NCBI RefSeq assembly: GCF_005771495.1
Contig: NZ_VAUW01000004.1
Location: 62,001 to 126,000, forward strand
DNA from: Maribacter sp. ACAM166
GTDB taxonomy: Bacteria; Bacteroidota; Bacteroidia; Flavobacteriales; Flavobacteriaceae
Length of the DNA: 64,000 bases
Direction of reading: 5' to 3'
In this document: positions 28,009 to 37,234 of the stretch, in pieces
How positions within the stretch are numbered: position 1 is the stretch's first letter
Layout: each line of letters starts with the position of its first letter
The notes under the pieces: generated by a model
Seen by the model: the letters and a program-made list of their open reading frames with translations, nothing else
Told to the model about the DNA's origin: nothing
Database searches by the model: none
Made by a program: the position numbers and the translations under genes

Positions 28009-28037
28009 AAAAAGCCCCGTAGTTACGGGGCTTTTTG
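28009..28037. terminator. Bidirectional intrinsic terminator
   Basis: GC-rich stem GCCCCGTA / TACGGGGC with a 2-base loop, flanked by A5 and T5 runs. It separates ytxJ (plus) from the convergent lipoprotein gene ending at 28038 (minus) and can serve both. Confidence 0.9.
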
Positions 28038-29222
28038 TTAATTGAAACTTTGTTTACTAAGAATATTCTTGAGGTTATTTTTTAAATCTTCACCGGCATC
28101 ATATACCATTTGCTCATTGCTTGGGAAAGGAACCCTAGCTAGTTGTAATAACGAGATCAAGTCATTATCCAAAGCTCTCTTATCTCCGTCGTAGTTTGCA
28201 TACCTATGCTCAAAAACAAACTGACTGGATAATGGGTACTGATTTATTTTTTGTTTCTTTCTTAAATCCATAAAGTTTACTACTCCTGTAACTTGTGCAC
28301 TTTTGAATTGAGTAAACTGATAAAAATCACATCGTACCGTCTTGAATTTATCTACTTTAATACTATTACCCAAACTATCAGATACTACATTTCCATTTCG
28401 GTCTTCAACAAAGGAGTAGCCGTCCTTTATTTGTCTTTCCTTACTTATTTGTTTTTCATTAATTTGTTCTGGAGAAATATTGATATTCTGAAAGGACACT
28501 TCCATTTGATAGTCGTATATCTGATTTTGAATTCTATTGGTATGGTATTCAGTCCAATGGGTGTTTAGTCCGTATGTATTTAAATTCAATAGTTCATCTT
28601 CCAACCTTTTAGGAATCACCTTATCAGTGTTATTGGTCATTTCTACTATGACATAATCCAAACCTTTTTGATAGGCTTCCTCTTTTTTGGTTACAACATT
28701 TTTATAGTTGGGGTTTAATTCTTCTAAATAATTAAGGTCACTATAGGCGGTTCTGTAGTCAGATTTATAATTAGCAGTTTCCAGTAAGGTCGTAGCTTTA
28801 TTGTAAAGAAATTCAGAAAATTTCAATTTTGCCGAAATTAAATGGTCGTTATAATTCTTAAAGTTGAATTGGGCCTTTCTATTTTGATCCTGTATATATA
28901 AAGGCAACAAGGGGCGAATACGTTCCTGTATTGTTTTTAAGTTACTATACGTATTGTATATTTCTTCAAAATTAGCAGTATTGCCATCTTTTTTCAGAAA
29001 TTTAATATGCTGAAGTTCTCTTTCTGTATTCTTTCTATACCCTTCTTCAAGAAGAACAATATACGTTTGATTACTTTTTTTAGTTTTATTTTCTGCAATA
29101 TTTAGAACTGCCTTGTTTATTGCGCCCATGTAATTACCAGAATTCAGCGCTTCCTGTGTTTTTTTGACACCACTACAAGATAGTAGGAGACCAATAAAAC
29201 TGAATAGTAGAAATTTTTTCAT
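28038..29222 (-). CDS. Hypothetical lipoprotein with TPR-like helices
   Basis: 394 residues; the family is not recognised with certainty. The N-terminus is a lipoprotein signal (LLLSCSG, Cys at about 16). Residues 20-210 are helical with TPR-like spacing (TQEALNSGNYMGAINKA, YRTAYSDLNYLEELNPNY), and the C-terminal 180 residues look beta-rich, with a VEDRNGNVVSDSLGN segment. An envelope-associated role is inferred from the signal only. Confidence 0.75.
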   Translation of the reverse strand: MKKFLLFSFIGLLLSCSGVKKTQEALNSGNYMGAINKAVLNIAENKTKKSNQTYIVLLEEGYRKNTERELQHIKFLKKDGNTANFEEIYNTYSNLKTIQERIRPLLPLYIQDQNRKAQFNFKNYNDHLISAKLKFSEFLYNKATTLLETANYKSDYRTAYSDLNYLEELNPNYKNVVTKKEEAYQKGLDYVIVEMTNNTDKVIPKRLEDELLNLNTYGLNTHWTEYHTNRIQNQIYDYQMEVSFQNINISPEQINEKQISKERQIKDGYSFVEDRNGNVVSDSLGNSIKVDKFKTVRCDFYQFTQFKSAQVTGVVNFMDLRKKQKINQYPLSSQFVFEHRYANYDGDKRALDNDLISLLQLARVPFPSNEQMVYDAGEDLKNNLKNILSKQSFN

Positions 29223-29437
29223 GACTAATTATTTTAGATGTTACTATAGCTATTTCAACAGCCGTGCCATAAAAGGCTTTTAACATAACGGTTGGGGATA
29301 AAGAATAGTATATTTTCAATACGTAGTATTCTATATATTAATTTTCAGCATAACCTATAATGCATAGTTATCAACTTCTATTTGATAAATAAGTCAAGTG
29401 TTTCTTCTTTTTTTAATCCGATTAGATCGGCTATTTG

Positions 29438-29445
29438 TATTTTTG
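29438..29445 (+). promoter_or_regulatory. -7 promoter element for glyA
   Basis: TATTTTTG matches TAnnTTTG, 26 bases upstream of the glyA ATG at 29472. This supports 29472 over the in-frame upstream ATG at 29382, which lies before the promoter. The preceding 200 bases (29223-29430) show no other feature. Confidence 0.5.
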
Positions 29446-29471
29446 TATCTTATTTTAAAAGATATAGAAAC

Positions 29472-30746
29472 ATGCAACGTGACACTACGATTTTTAATCT
29501 AATTGAAGAAGAGAAACAACGTCAGATTAATGGTTTAGAACTAATAGCCTCTGAAAATTTCACAAGTCCACAAGTGATGGAAGCACAGGGGTCGGTTCTG
29601 ACTAATAAATATGCTGAAGGGTATCCAGGTAAGCGATATTATGGTGGTTGTGAAGTGGTAGATAAAGTGGAGCAGTTGGCAATTGATAGAGCAAAAGAGC
29701 TTTTTGGTGCCGCTTATGCCAATGTTCAACCGCACTCAGGGTCGCAGGCAAATGCTGCTGTTTATCATGCATGTTTAAAGCCTGGTGATAAGATTTTAGG
29801 ATTTGATTTATCTCATGGTGGTCACTTGACTCACGGGTCTCCGGTTAATTTTTCTGGGAGATTGTATAACCCGGTATTTTATGGAGTCGACCAGGCAACT
29901 GGTATGTTAGATTATGATAAAATTCAAGAAATAGCAACAAAAGAACAACCTAAGTTGATTATTGCTGGTGCATCTGCATATTCTAGAGATATGGATTTTG
30001 AACGTTTTCGTAAAATTGCAGATAGTGTAAATGCTATTTTGCTAGCTGATATTTCGCACCCGGCAGGATTAATAGCAAAAGGGTTTTTAAATAATCCGAT
30101 ACCACATTGTCATATTGTATCTACGACCACACATAAAACATTAAGAGGCCCTAGGGGAGGACTAATATTGATGGGTGCCGATTTTGAAAATCCATTTGGC
30201 ATTACCTTGAAAAACGGAAATTTGAGAAAGATGTCTGCATTATTAGACCTTGCTGTTTTTCCAGGTAACCAAGGAGGTCCTTTAGAGCATGTTATAGCAG
30301 GTAAAGCAATAGCATTTGGCGAAGCATTAACCGACGAGTACGGTTCTTATATTCTGCAGGTAAAGAAAAATGCTGATGCGATGGCAAAAGCTTTTGTTAA
30401 AAGAGGTTACGATATTATTTCTGGTGGGACCGACAATCACATGATGCTAATTGATTTAAGAAATAAAGATATTTCTGGTAAAGATGCAGAGAAGGCCTTG
30501 GTAGCAGCTGATATTACGGCGAATAAGAATATGGTACCTTTTGATGATAAATCACCTTTTGTAACTTCTGGTATTCGTTTTGGAACGGCAGCTATTACAA
30601 CCAGAGGCTTAATTGAAACTGATATGGAAATTGTGGTTGATTTAATTGATCAAGTAATCATTAATCCAGAAAATCAGACTCTAGTGAAAGAGGTTAAGGC
30701 AAAAGTGAATAAGATGATGAATACACGGCCTATTTTTAATGCTTAG
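29472..30746 (+). CDS. glyA: Serine hydroxymethyltransferase
   Basis: Interconverts serine and glycine while charging tetrahydrofolate with a one-carbon unit. 424 residues from the ATG at 29472 (MQRDTTIF). Conserved parts are [51 protein letters not shown] and [14 protein letters not shown] with PLP lysine K222. Length is normal for the bacterial enzyme. Confidence 0.97.
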   Translation: MQRDTTIFNLIEEEKQRQINGLELIASENFTSPQVMEAQGSVLTNKYAEGYPGKRYYGGCEVVDKVEQLAIDRAKELFGAAYANVQPHSGSQANAAVYHACLKPGDKILGFDLSHGGHLTHGSPVNFSGRLYNPVFYGVDQATGMLDYDKIQEIATKEQPKLIIAGASAYSRDMDFERFRKIADSVNAILLADISHPAGLIAKGFLNNPIPHCHIVSTTTHKTLRGPRGGLILMGADFENPFGITLKNGNLRKMSALLDLAVFPGNQGGPLEHVIAGKAIAFGEALTDEYGSYILQVKKNADAMAKAFVKRGYDIISGGTDNHMMLIDLRNKDISGKDAEKALVAADITANKNMVPFDDKSPFVTSGIRFGTAAITTRGLIETDMEIVVDLIDQVIINPENQTLVKEVKAKVNKMMNTRPIFNA

Positions 30747-30763
30747 GTATTATATAAATAGAC

Positions 30764-31399
30764 TTAGTCGGTAAGAAATTCTAAATTACCACTTACGTAG
30801 GTATTTCTATTTACATCATAAATTGAAGCTTCGTCATCTTTGTCTAGGTATATGCCCCAATATTCAGAATAAGACTTTGGGGCTATGTAAATTTGGTCGT
30901 ACTCTATGTCTAAGTTATCTTCAAATATAGGTACGAATATCTCATAAGGTTTTTGTGTAAGCCCCCGAGTTAAAAACACAAAGTTACATGCTATTTGTTT
31001 TAAGATGTTATTGAATTGGGTTGGGATACTTTTATTGTAAATGCGTTTAATTACGATGCTGGTATCATGTAATGAGATGGTAAGTTCTTCAATATCAATC
31101 GAATATTTGTTTTTTAAATTAATAATTTCTAGACAATGTTGTAGTGGTGACTCATTATAGCCATTGTTACCCCATCTACCAGTATAAAAATGGTTGAATA
31201 ATTCCATCAAATCGGAATTACAATGAATTTCTAAAACTAAATTGAAGGAATCTAAGGTATAGCCCTTACTTTTTAGTGTTAAAGTAGAAAAATAATGGTA
31301 TTCAAGAGCGTTGAGAAATTCGTCAATACCAATTATCTCTTTAGTATATTCCAAGTTTAGTGACGAATTTTTGATGAAATTATCAAAATCGAAAGACAT
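30764..31399 (-). CDS. Hypothetical protein
   Basis: 211 residues, not recognised. No signal peptide, membrane segment or known motif is visible; it is acidic, with mixed helix and strand and several aromatic residues near LFNHFYTGRWGNNGYNESP. It is 158 bases downstream of the LuxR-type regulator on the same strand, so it could be part of that transcript or independent. It converges with glyA. Confidence 0.65.
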   Translation of the reverse strand: MSFDFDNFIKNSSLNLEYTKEIIGIDEFLNALEYHYFSTLTLKSKGYTLDSFNLVLEIHCNSDLMELFNHFYTGRWGNNGYNESPLQHCLEIINLKNKYSIDIEELTISLHDTSIVIKRIYNKSIPTQFNNILKQIACNFVFLTRGLTQKPYEIFVPIFEDNLDIEYDQIYIAPKSYSEYWGIYLDKDDEASIYDVNRNTYVSGNLEFLTD

Positions 31400-31557
31400 A
31401 TAGGCGTATGTTAGAAGTATTCTCTTCTATAAATATACCTTTATCACCTTGTTTTTAAACTTAGGAAGACCATATAATTATGGAGGACATTAGTATAAAA
31501 TAACACAATATCCTATAACATGTTGATAGTCAATAAATTATGCGTGGTAAGTTAATT

Positions 31558-32226
31558 TTAAAGAAATCCTCGGTTTTTGGCCTCATTTATTAGGGCAAGG
31601 TCATTCCCGTTCTTAATTTCAAATAAAGCTTTTAATTGTCTTTTTCTTCCTTCAACAGTAGTGTTTGCTGATCCAATTAATGGCGCAATATCTCTAGTGT
31701 GAATACCTTGAGAAAGATGATATAGAATTTTTTGGTCCTGTTCATCAATAACTATATCGCTAGACATTCTACGTCGAATCGCAGCTAAGGCAATAGCGGT
31801 ATAATAGGCTGAATTATTCATTATGGTTTCTACCATAGCCTTGAGAGACATTTCATCTATCTCTGATTTTACCATATAACCATCAGGATTCACGGTCTTG
31901 AAAATATTATTAATTCTATAATTATCACTATATGATGACATGAAGACTATTTTAGAATTAGGAACTTCTTGTCGAGCAATAATACCTAAATCGATACCTG
32001 TTCTCTGGTCTTTGGATTCGGGAGAGAATAATTGGATATCCAATAAAATGATATCGTAAGGAATGGAGCGCTTGGAAAATTCTATCTTATTTTTTCCTGA
32101 ATCAAAACTTTTTGCTATTTCAACTTTTACATTAAAATCTGTAAAATCAGAATCCTCAAGAATATACTTATATCCTAAAGTGGTCATTTCATGATCATCT
32201 ACCGCTAAGATTCGTACTGTGTCCAT
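31558..32226 (-). CDS. LuxR/NarL-type response regulator
   Basis: 222 residues. The receiver domain has AVDDHE and phosphoacceptor D63 in ILLDIQLF, so it should accept phosphate. The C-terminal helix-turn-helix (about 158-215) reads DQKILYHLSQGIHTRDIAP and TTVEGRKRQLKALF, a divergent LuxR/GerE pattern (normally TVexHrxxI). It lies 28 bases downstream of the TPR sensor kinase gene on the same strand, so the two are a natural pair. Targets are unknown. Confidence 0.9.
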   Translation of the reverse strand: MDTVRILAVDDHEMTTLGYKYILEDSDFTDFNVKVEIAKSFDSGKNKIEFSKRSIPYDIILLDIQLFSPESKDQRTGIDLGIIARQEVPNSKIVFMSSYSDNYRINNIFKTVNPDGYMVKSEIDEMSLKAMVETIMNNSAYYTAIALAAIRRRMSSDIVIDEQDQKILYHLSQGIHTRDIAPLIGSANTTVEGRKRQLKALFEIKNGNDLALINEAKNRGFL

Positions 32227-32253
32227 TTAAATTTTTAAAATCATTGTAATTTA

Positions 32254-34350
32254 CTAAACGTTTTTATAGTAGGAATTATTATCCGTAGAATTATTGGATT
32301 TTTTTATAATTGGAATTTTTAGTGTAATTGTAGTCCCTTGTCCTTCAATAGAATCAATATTGCACGTGCCTTTTAGTTTGTTTACCCTTGATGTAATATT
32401 TCTGATACCAATACCCTTTTTTCCTTTATTATCATTAAAACCAATGCCATTATCGTTCATAATAACGTCAAACTGTTCATCTGTTCTATGAAAAGTGATA
32501 TCAAAAATAGTACAGTTGGCATGTTTAATGGCATTTTGAAAAGATTCTTGTATAATTCTATACGTATTTATCTTTATATCGCCCGCTAAAGAATCCCAAC
32601 TTTCGTCCTCATTAAAATTGAAAATAGTATGGATATTGGCATTTTTATTTGCACTTAATAAAAGGGATTCAATGGAATCGGTAAAATTATTGATTTTTTG
32701 ATATGCTGAATGACTCAACTCATGTGAAATGGAACGTATTTCTTTTTCAATTTCTTGAAGAGAACCGAGCGCTTTTGCTTTCTCTTGTATAGCTTCTTCG
32801 GTAGCACGTTTATTTAACCCAGTCAAAACCATACGTGCTCCCAATATCTTGCCCAAAATTCCATCATGAAGTTCTTCTGATATTCGCTTTTGCTCCATTC
32901 GTTTTACTTCATCAACCTTTTGTTTTTGCATCAACATTAAATTGAATATTTCTTGATTATTGGCCTGTTGTTGTTGGTCAAAACGAAGTTTTTGATTTTT
33001 AGCACGTTGATTGATTATGGTGTAGATAAATAGACCCAACAAGAATAAACCTGTGGCAATACCGGTCCATATAGTTTTCTGTTTAGAAAGCGATTCTTTT
33101 TCGCTTTCTAACTCCACATTTTCGGCAATAAATTCGTCCGTTTCAAAACGGATACGGGCAAATTTGTTTTGCTGTTTACGTTCTTCTTTTTGAAGACTGT
33201 CATCAAGTTTGATGTATTTTTTAAAGTAATTAGAGGCATCATTCTTTTTTAATTCAGATAAAAACCCCCAAACCTCTAATAGTCTTTCATTATTCTCGCT
33301 TTCAATGGATAAATCTTCTGCTTTTTGAATAAAAGAAATTGCCATCAATGTATCATTGGCATATGCTTTGTACTTTGCATAATTAAAATAAGATGATGCT
33401 AAACTGGCAATTTGGTTTTCTTTATCCTTTATTTCAATTGCTTTAATGAAAAGATTATTAACATCTAATGTGTCTTTTAGGTATAATTTACTAGAGGCTA
33501 AATTGCTTAGCGCTAAAGCATAAAGCACTGGGTTTTTTTCAATTAAATTATCGATATTTAAGACTTTATCGTAATTATCTATGGCTTTTTCATACAAATT
33601 ATTTTGTTGGTAAACAACGCCTATATTATTAACAATTTTGGCCTCTTTAATGTAATTGTAGGGTTCTTCTTGTTTTAAATAATAGAGGGCTTCGTTATAA
33701 TAGGATAATGATTTTTCAACTTCTCCCAATATACCTGAAGCAATGCCTAAATTATTATAACTTTCTGATAGGTAACGATTATCATTTAATAGCTTAAAAT
33801 TTTCAATAGCCCTAGTCGTAGTGGCTTGACTACCAACATTGTCTTTAATACTTATTTGAATTCTCGCCATTTGCAAAAACATTCTACCTGAAAGTTGTTT
33901 TTCCTCAATAGTTTCAAATACTTTTTGTGCTTCTGAATACGAATAATAGACACTATCTTTTACTGAATATTTTTCAAAAAATAAGGCTAAATCCCAGTAA
34001 GCAAACCCTATAGGTAATGAATCGTTACGTTTTTGATTTAAAGAAATAGCTTGTTTATTAATTTCACGAAATAATGTACTGTCTGTGGTGAAATTTAGAT
34101 TTTCAGAAAGGACAGAAAAATAGTTAGCTTGTAGGGAGTCGGAGGATGTGTTTAATGCAAATTGATGAGCCTTCTTTAAAAGCGTTAAATTTTGTTGCTC
34201 AGTAGATTCCGGATTTTTACTTTCTTCTATCCAGAAACTAATACTATCGGTTTCTATTGCTTTTAGAGGTGCTTCTTGGGTAAGTTCGGTCTCTGAACAG
34301 CTACTGAGTAATTTTAATAGAATTAGTAAAACTAAATATCTTTTAATCAA
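32254..34350 (-). CDS. TPR-containing sensor histidine kinase (HisKA_3)
   Basis: 698 residues. A lipoprotein-like signal (LLSSC, Cys18) precedes a long TPR array (about 60-390; for example YNNLGIASGILGEVEKSLSYY and NNIGVVYQQNNLYEKAIDNY). A coiled coil leads to one membrane segment (428-447). The cytoplasmic HisKA_3 domain has the NarL-class box KRISEELHDGILG with H495, then an ATPase domain with IKINTYRIIQESFQNAIKH and DNGIGF. The external TPRs are expected to bind a peptide or protein signal. The cognate regulator is the next gene. It follows the small exported peptide gene, separated by a terminator. Confidence 0.9.
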   Translation of the reverse strand: MIKRYLVLLILLKLLSSCSETELTQEAPLKAIETDSISFWIEESKNPESTEQQNLTLLKKAHQFALNTSSDSLQANYFSVLSENLNFTTDSTLFREINKQAISLNQKRNDSLPIGFAYWDLALFFEKYSVKDSVYYSYSEAQKVFETIEEKQLSGRMFLQMARIQISIKDNVGSQATTTRAIENFKLLNDNRYLSESYNNLGIASGILGEVEKSLSYYNEALYYLKQEEPYNYIKEAKIVNNIGVVYQQNNLYEKAIDNYDKVLNIDNLIEKNPVLYALALSNLASSKLYLKDTLDVNNLFIKAIEIKDKENQIASLASSYFNYAKYKAYANDTLMAISFIQKAEDLSIESENNERLLEVWGFLSELKKNDASNYFKKYIKLDDSLQKEERKQQNKFARIRFETDEFIAENVELESEKESLSKQKTIWTGIATGLFLLGLFIYTIINQRAKNQKLRFDQQQQANNQEIFNLMLMQKQKVDEVKRMEQKRISEELHDGILGKILGARMVLTGLNKRATEEAIQEKAKALGSLQEIEKEIRSISHELSHSAYQKINNFTDSIESLLLSANKNANIHTIFNFNEDESWDSLAGDIKINTYRIIQESFQNAIKHANCTIFDITFHRTDEQFDVIMNDNGIGFNDNKGKKGIGIRNITSRVNKLKGTCNIDSIEGQGTTITLKIPIIKKSNNSTDNNSYYKNV

Positions 34351-34384
34351 ATTTATTTTTTAGAACTTCATAAATCCAAGATAT

Positions 34385-34420
34385 AAAAAAGCCCTTAACA
34401 TTTATGTTAAAGGCTTTTTT
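34385..34420 (-). terminator. Intrinsic terminator after the small peptide gene
   Basis: Stem AAAAAAGCC / GGCTTTTTT with a continued inner stem TTAACAT / ATGTTAA across single mismatches. It lies between the 57-residue peptide gene (stop at 34440) and the sensor kinase gene, suggesting the peptide can be made as its own short, abundant transcript. Confidence 0.8.
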
Positions 34421-34439
34421 TATACCGTATTATTTTGTT

Positions 34440-34613
34440 CTAGCTAAGTTGTTTTGGGTTTCTTGGGTCTTTATTTGTAGCACAATCATCACAAGCTAAT
34501 GCTTTAGATATATCATTCATGAAATTGAATTCATTGGCAGTGTTTTCTAAAACGTACGTTGCCATTCCTAATGCCATTACTGTTACTGCTAAAATACTTG
34601 TTACTTTTTTCAT
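34440..34613 (-). CDS. Small exported peptide with CDDC motif
   Basis: 57-residue gene found by reading the minus strand; no family is recognised. It starts with ATG AAA AAA, has a hydrophobic signal-like segment (about residues 5-20, TSILAVTVMALGMATYV), an acidic linker and a C-terminal part with ALACDDCATNKDPRNP (C41, C44). The size, export signal and paired cysteines resemble a signalling or modified peptide precursor. It is flanked by a LytTR-type regulator upstream and a peptide-competent TPR sensor kinase downstream, and has its own terminator. Function as a signal is inference; it could also be a small envelope protein. Confidence 0.7.
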   Translation of the reverse strand: MKKVTSILAVTVMALGMATYVLENTANEFNFMNDISKALACDDCATNKDPRNPKQLS

Positions 34614-34709
34614 TTTAAGTGTGTTTTAGGGGTTTTTGGTTTATTCTATTACCAAATTATCACCCTTTTGCGAGTAGTTGATGTTAATTTGTTAATCTTA
34701 AGTGAATGA

Positions 34710-34740
34710 CCTAGTTCTGCTAGTAAACAGCCTAGTTTTG
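34710..34740 (-). promoter_or_regulatory. Paired direct repeats, candidate LytTR operator
   Basis: CCTAGTTCTG (34710-34719) and CCTAGTTTTG (34731-34740) match at 9 of 10 positions and start 21 bp apart, two helical turns. LytTR proteins typically bind two 9-bp direct repeats with a GTT core and a 12-13 bp gap. The pair sits about 100 bases upstream of the peptide start and just downstream of the LytTR gene itself. A weak -7-like element lies at 34653-34660 (minus). Binding is inference. Confidence 0.4.
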
Positions 34741-34817
34741 AGAGAATTCTCTAATTTAGGGTAGAAAGGGTATTTTTTGAGAGAATTCTCTAATTTAGGG
34801 TAGAAAGGGTATTTTTT
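34740..34817. repeat. Perfect 39-bp tandem duplication
   Basis: Copies 34740-34778 and 34779-34817 are identical, and GAGAG of a third copy follows. Each contains the 12-bp palindrome AGAGAATTCTCT (34741-34752 and 34780-34791). The second copy includes the last codons and the stop of the LytTR gene; the first is intergenic. Losing or gaining a copy would leave the LytTR C-terminus unchanged. Confidence 0.95.
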
Positions 34818-35521
34818 GAGAGTATGGTCTTAAGGTTATCCATATTCTCTCGGTAAGTTTTTGAAAAAGGTAATTGTTCGTTTACCCTTTTTAAAGCACA
34901 AACTGATTTTCCGAAATTAATTCTAGATACGTAATCTGTGTTAACGATATAACTTTGATGTATACGCATGAAATTTTCAGGTAGTGTATTTTCAAACGTT
35001 TTAAGGGTCTTGTATGCATTGGTAATCGTACCATCTTTCATAATAAACTCGGTAGTATTATTATCTGCTTTCAAGTAAAGAATATCATTTGTGTTCAGGT
35101 ATTGAAAATCGTTGTACGACTTTATACATAATGTAGCCGGTGCTTTTTCTTTTGGCATTCTTTTTTTAAGCTTTAACAATGACTTACGAATGTCGAATTC
35201 ATTATAGGGTTGTAACCAATAATCGGAAAAGCCGTTTTTGATTGCGTCGTAGGCATAATCTTTTGTAGACGCCAAACCAATTAATATAGGAAGTTGGGTA
35301 ACATATTGATGAATCTCCGTCACCATTAGAAAAATTGAAGAATAATCAGTATTGAGATTAATGAAAACGATATCTGGAGAATATTTTATAATATCATTTA
35401 ACCCATCAGAAGGGTTTTTCGTAGTATTTATACATTCAAAGTCGCCATATTCATCCAAAAATGCATGCAATTGCAAATTTGAAACAGCATCTGAATCTAT
35501 TATGGTGTATGAGTAATCCAA
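34790..35521 (-). CDS. LytTR-family regulator with degenerate receiver domain
   Basis: 243 residues. The C-terminal LytTR DNA-binding domain (about 132-235) is clear: LYLKADNNTTEFIMKDG, TLPENFMRIHQSYIVNTDYV. The N-terminal receiver fold is present but lacks key residues: the phosphoacceptor position in DIVFINLN is N55, the switch lysine is Q104 (YWLQPY), and the Ser/Thr position near 83-84 is not conserved; only the acidic pair (D9, D11) remains. It should therefore work without phosphorylation. No LytS-type kinase is adjacent. Its 3' end lies inside a 39-bp duplication. Confidence 0.88.
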   Translation of the reverse strand: MDYSYTIIDSDAVSNLQLHAFLDEYGDFECINTTKNPSDGLNDIIKYSPDIVFINLNTDYSSIFLMVTEIHQYVTQLPILIGLASTKDYAYDAIKNGFSDYWLQPYNEFDIRKSLLKLKKRMPKEKAPATLCIKSYNDFQYLNTNDILYLKADNNTTEFIMKDGTITNAYKTLKTFENTLPENFMRIHQSYIVNTDYVSRINFGKSVCALKRVNEQLPFSKTYRENMDNLKTILSKNTLSTLN

Positions 35522-35669
35522 AAAAATATAATGTCTAACACGAAATTAACCATAGGCTAAATAATTACAGCAAAGGATGTCTTTATAAAAACGGAGGACT
35601 TTCTGTTAAAATGTTTTTTTATAGAAGGTATAAGAGAAAAACCTTTCCATTGAAAATTCTATAATAGAA

Positions 35670-37208
35670 TTATTCTCTTTCTTTTGCTTGGAAAGCACCT
35701 AAATCAGGAGCTGATGATCTTTGTGTACCAATGATATCAAAAGGCACTGAGTTTGCGGTATTTAAATCACCTTTACCAATTACTTCAGATGCTAAACCAA
35801 TTTTAAAATTATTTTCCGAAGAATGAAAGTAATCAACCGAGCCGTTTATGATAACATCAAAATAGAATTCTGAATTAACAAAGTTATACAAGTCATTTAA
35901 TTCAGTAGAAGGTTGGCTTAGAGAAAATTTAATGAAGCTATTTTTAAAATTGAAATTAAAGATGTTTTCCCCATTGGGAATTAAAGATACTTCAGATAGA
36001 TTGTTACCATCGATAATACAATTTTTGAAATCTGCTTGTATCAAATCAAAACCCGTTCCTAGGTTATTTGATGCGCTATTTTTAATTTCTAAGGCAGCAT
36101 TTGTTCTGAACCCTTTGTTCCAATAATTGGCAATTGTGCAATGTGTAAAAGAATAACTACCGCCATTTTCACAAAGTAGGGCAGAGGATCCAGCACCACC
36201 TAATATTAAGTTTTCGGCAACTATTTTGGCATTATTTGACCATATATTATGTCTACTGTTATTATATATCTGACTATTTTTAATGGTTAAGGTTTTAGCA
36301 GAAAGATTAGATTCACCTTCTGCAAATAATCCGATTTCGGCATTTCTAATGGTCAGGTGGTTTAAGCTATTATTTGTACTGCCTTTACGTATCCATAAAG
36401 CTCCCCATTGTCCTGGAATTTCAGAATATTCTGGTTCAAGTCGGTCTCCTTCAAAAACCACTTCCCCTTCTAATAATTCCTCATTCTCGCTTAAAGTACC
36501 ATTAACGGTAATTACAGCGCCATTTTCGACTATTATCCCTGAATTTTTATGGAAATATACCCTTGCACCTGCATCAATTATTAATTCCTTTTCCTCTGGT
36601 ACGATACCATATCCATAGATAACATATGCTTTGTTGTTCGTGAAATTTAATTCTTCATCTTTGAATTTGAATCCTGTTACTTCTATTTGGTTTCCGGCAT
36701 CATCTGTATATAGGGCCACTGTTTCTGGTTCACGACCAGTTTCATCCATCGGAAAAAGAAAAATTGCATCTCTAGCCAACGTTATCAATTCTACTGACTG
36801 TTGGTGTGGTTCGTTGTCAAATAGAATGACGTCGGTATATAATAGTTCGTTGGATTCATCAGTAATAGCTATGGTTGTTTCAATTAAGATAAATAAACTA
36901 TCCTGGGCATAAATAGTTATACGAGTAAATTTTTTACCAGCAACCCCATCTACATTCAACCTATAAAAACTTTCAGATCCATTTTTAAGAGATATGCTAG
37001 GGATGATTACATCATCCCTAGTGTTGTTGTAGACTTTTAAAATAAATGTACTACTACCGATTTCGGCGAAAACCGTATCTAAGAAGACTGTATCCTTGGA
37101 AAAAGATAGATTACCTGCACTGGGTGCATAATCAAAATCCTTTCTACATGAGGCACTCCATATTAGAGCAAATAATAATGAGAAAGTTATAAGGATTCTA
37201 ATACGCAC
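35670..37208 (-). CDS. Parallel beta-helix lipoprotein
   Basis: 512 residues. The signal ends in WSASC (Cys21), giving a lipoprotein. Residues 25-130 form a beta-sandwich-like region (SKDTVFLDTVFAEIGSS, KVYNNTRDDV), and the rest is a right-handed beta-helix with repeated short strands such as LTIRNAEIGLFAEGES and TIKNSQIYNNSRHN. Such folds often occur in polysaccharide-active or surface proteins; no catalytic residues can be assigned. It is a single minus-strand gene. Confidence 0.8.
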   Translation of the reverse strand: MRIRILITFSLLFALIWSASCRKDFDYAPSAGNLSFSKDTVFLDTVFAEIGSSTFILKVYNNTRDDVIIPSISLKNGSESFYRLNVDGVAGKKFTRITIYAQDSLFILIETTIAITDESNELLYTDVILFDNEPHQQSVELITLARDAIFLFPMDETGREPETVALYTDDAGNQIEVTGFKFKDEELNFTNNKAYVIYGYGIVPEEKELIIDAGARVYFHKNSGIIVENGAVITVNGTLSENEELLEGEVVFEGDRLEPEYSEIPGQWGALWIRKGSTNNSLNHLTIRNAEIGLFAEGESNLSAKTLTIKNSQIYNNSRHNIWSNNAKIVAENLILGGAGSSALLCENGGSYSFTHCTIANYWNKGFRTNAALEIKNSASNNLGTGFDLIQADFKNCIIDGNNLSEVSLIPNGENIFNFNFKNSFIKFSLSQPSTELNDLYNFVNSEFYFDVIINGSVDYFHSSENNFKIGLASEVIGKGDLNTANSVPFDIIGTQRSSAPDLGAFQAKERE

Positions 37209-37234
37209 GCTTAGAAAGTTTTTGAATAAATTAT

